64,000 bases of DNA from contig BSDZ01000056.1 of the NCBI GenBank assembly GCA_030268105.1, positions 1 to 64,000 on the forward strand. Reading direction: 5' to 3'. Source of the stretch: Volvox africanus (taxonomy: Eukaryota > Chlorophyta > Chlorophyceae > Chlamydomonadales > Volvocaceae). Both the position numbers and the translations under genes were made by a program. Shown in pieces: positions 62,562-64,000 of this stretch (positions within the stretch are counted from its first letter, which is position 1; each line of letters starts with the position of its first letter). The notes below the pieces were generated by a model that ran no database searches, was not told the DNA's origin, and worked only from the letters and a program-made list of their open reading frames with translations.

Positions 62562-62720
62562 GATGCCATCGTCGGTGCCGCCGCCGCCGGCGGAACCGGC
62601 ACAGCCATTCTCCTGTTCCGAGGAGGTAGGGCACTGCTGAGCTCGGCGCCCAAAGTTCTTCCCGAAATGAGCAGTCCAGATAAATTTCCACCAGGGCCTC
62701 TATGCAAGAGGAAAAACGAG
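62562..62720. other. Unit 7 replacement segment, not found in other units
   Basis: About 159 bp rich in GCCGCC-type triplets, with no match to the other copies by eye. It replaces about 1.1 kb between the CTGATGG block and the TAACTCCAAC block. On the minus strand it is open and in frame with the flanking unit sequence, giving a 148-codon frame (62291-62737) whose second half (FPLDIFTDQTPHFPTVHEVC) is present, but broken, in other units. Origin unknown; possibly a fragment of a different repeat or gene captured at a break. Confidence 0.6.
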
Positions 62721-63722
62721 TAACTCCAACTATCCAAACTTCCGAAGCCTACAGCTCCAAATCCTAAGCCCGTACCGACCGTTGCATGCCTCGCATCCGG
62801 GGTCTGAGTACAACATGTACAACATACAACTGATCGCTTGATAAATTATCAACTCCCCATATCTTCTGCCGGAAGCACAATGCAGAATTACCGAAAGTTC
62901 GAATACGTAGGCCGATATGCCGATAGGCCGATAGCAGATGGACGCGGGAGAGAGAGTAGAGCCACGAGAGAGGAGAAGGAAACATGGCGGAACGTGTGGC
63001 GCTTACTACAACCCCCTGCTGCAAACCTCTCTCGGCAAAGTTGGAACGTAAGCCCGATCCTTCGTAATAAGCAGCATTCTCATCCAGTTCGAATAGAATT
63101 TAGCAAGAACAGCAACACAGGAAGGGATAGAATCCCAATCTCAATCTTGACTTTGTGCCTTCCTCATTATTACGCGGTTTTCACTCTAACTGCGCAATCC
63201 GGCACGACCGCCACGGCCGCGCCGCGAAATAACGACCATTCGTTTTCCAGGTCCTAATATGGCAGACAACGGCCGAAAGGAAAGGCCGGTATTGCATAGT
63301 ACATATCATCGTACTGCTCGTCCATGGCATCCCACAGATCCGAGACGCTGCCATCGGTGTGAAGCCCCTGCAGCCGTATATCCGTCCAGGGCCGCGCATA
63401 AGCCTTAGGGTTTTATCATTTGTACAACGGTAGGACACAAAAAGATTTGATCTGTCGTAACAAGTCAACCAGATAATCAGGGCCAGGGCCAGGGCCAGGG
63501 CCAGGGCCAGGGCCAGGGCCAGGGCTAGCTCGGACGCCTAACCCGATAGGACACGAGTAGTAAGTTTGCTCCTCCCAAAGTGGAATACCAGGTCTCTTAT
63601 CATCTTCCTTCCATCCATCCTTCCCGGTGCACCCTAGTAAGCACCTGGATTGCTGAGACCCACGGGTCCATGGCTTAGCATGCCCTCTGAGCCCCGCCCC
63701 ATGAGCCCCACTCCCTACTCAC

Positions 63723-64000
63723 CGGCCAGCACTAACACGGTGGGGGCAATGTCAATGTGCTGCGTCGTGGTAACCACCTTGGAGCCGGCAGCCAGACCCG
63801 GGCCCTGAGGCCAGGGACGACGGGTGGAGGGGTGAAGTCCAGGGATTTCTGTCACAAAAGGATAAGGGTTCTTGAGTATTAGGCTAGGAGGGCAAAGGAC
63901 AGGCGGACGGAGGTTGGGACTACGATTTTAGGCGGGGGAGGCAGGGTTAAAGATGCAACAGAAAGGTGCGTGCAAGGATTTATGGCAAGGACGACGGAGG
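63723..64000 (-). pseudogene. Arylsulfatase pseudogene, unit 7, 3-prime part only
   Basis: Only the most 3-prime recognisable piece is in the window: GPGLAAG to HIDIAPTVLVLAG at 63723-63804, followed by the GTGAGT donor-like site. Sequence up to 64000 matches the region that separates pieces 5 and 4 in other units. The rest of the gene lies beyond the window. Confidence 0.75.

Larger units (their letters stand above)
60736..64000. repeat. Tandem macrosatellite unit 7, partial and rearranged
   Basis: Seventh copy, cut off by the window end. It is normal from the anchor to about 62525. It then lacks inverted-repeat arm A, keeps a block of about 33 bp (62528-62560), carries about 160 bp of sequence not found in other units, and rejoins the unit at 62721. 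In all, about 1.3 kb of normal unit sequence is lost. The window ends inside the sulfatase pseudogene. Confidence 0.93.

Noticed and set aside
1..64000. Reverse transcriptase, integrase or transposase domains within the unit
   Set aside because: No frame shows the expected catalytic motifs, and most frames are under 120 codons. The unit is not recognisable as an autonomous transposon.

Overview
The window is almost entirely one tandem array. A unit of about 10.2 to 10.6 kb, defined here from the anchor GGTCGAAGAG, is repeated head to tail six times and then enters a seventh copy. Unit starts are 1, 10154, about 19571, 29576, 39832, 50416 and 60736. By eye, units 4 to 6 are very close to identical. 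They differ by scattered substitutions, by copy number of internal short repeats, and by a few larger insertions or deletions.

The DNA looks like a eukaryotic nuclear genome. There are long CA microsatellites and minisatellites, most frames are short and broken, and consensus GT-AG splice sites flank recognisable protein fragments. No bacterial operon structure or ribosome binding sites were seen. The only family I can name is an arylsulfatase of the algal (Chlamydomonas/Volvox-like) type on the minus strand of every unit. It is present as ordered pieces: a signal peptide with RPNSILILVDD, the CCPSR formylglycine motif, the LGPHG/GGSAKF segment, VSGKPAWLRA with TFLEEIHR, and a GPG...HIDIAPTVLVLAG segment. 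This points to an alga (green, or a sulfatase-rich brown lineage) or a related protist, with modest certainty. The segment expected to carry the DNGYH catalytic region is not visible, and the reading frame is broken in the same places in most units. I therefore read it as a sulfatase pseudogene that decayed first and was amplified afterwards.

Layout of one unit, using unit 4 (29576-39831): about 0.6 kb with no gene; two conserved minus-strand open frames of unknown nature (30200-30547, 30720-31052); arm A of an inverted repeat (31377-31684); a CA microsatellite (31792-31844); about 2 kb with nothing recognised; a GGGCCA hexamer run (33611-33651); the sulfatase pseudogene (33849-35916, minus); arm B of the inverted repeat (36453-36756); an internal direct duplication of about 400 bp period (36993-37660); a minus-strand exon-like frame encoding one membrane segment (38007-38222); a GC-rich 39-bp minisatellite (38327-38442); and a 57-bp minisatellite (39042-39540) inside a long frame that is open on both strands (minus 38743-39732, plus 38674-39909).

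The irregular units carry the history of the array. Unit 2 loses the 57-bp minisatellite at its end, at a junction near 19510-19620. Unit 5 carries a 161-bp insertion with a 10-bp target duplication (48327-48487), which interrupts the membrane-segment frame, plus one extra 39-bp repeat and two extra 57-bp repeats. Unit 7 lacks inverted-repeat arm A and about 1.1 kb more, with about 160 bp of unrelated sequence in place. Unit 1 and the first part of unit 3 carry many single-base indels, which could be real decay or consensus error.
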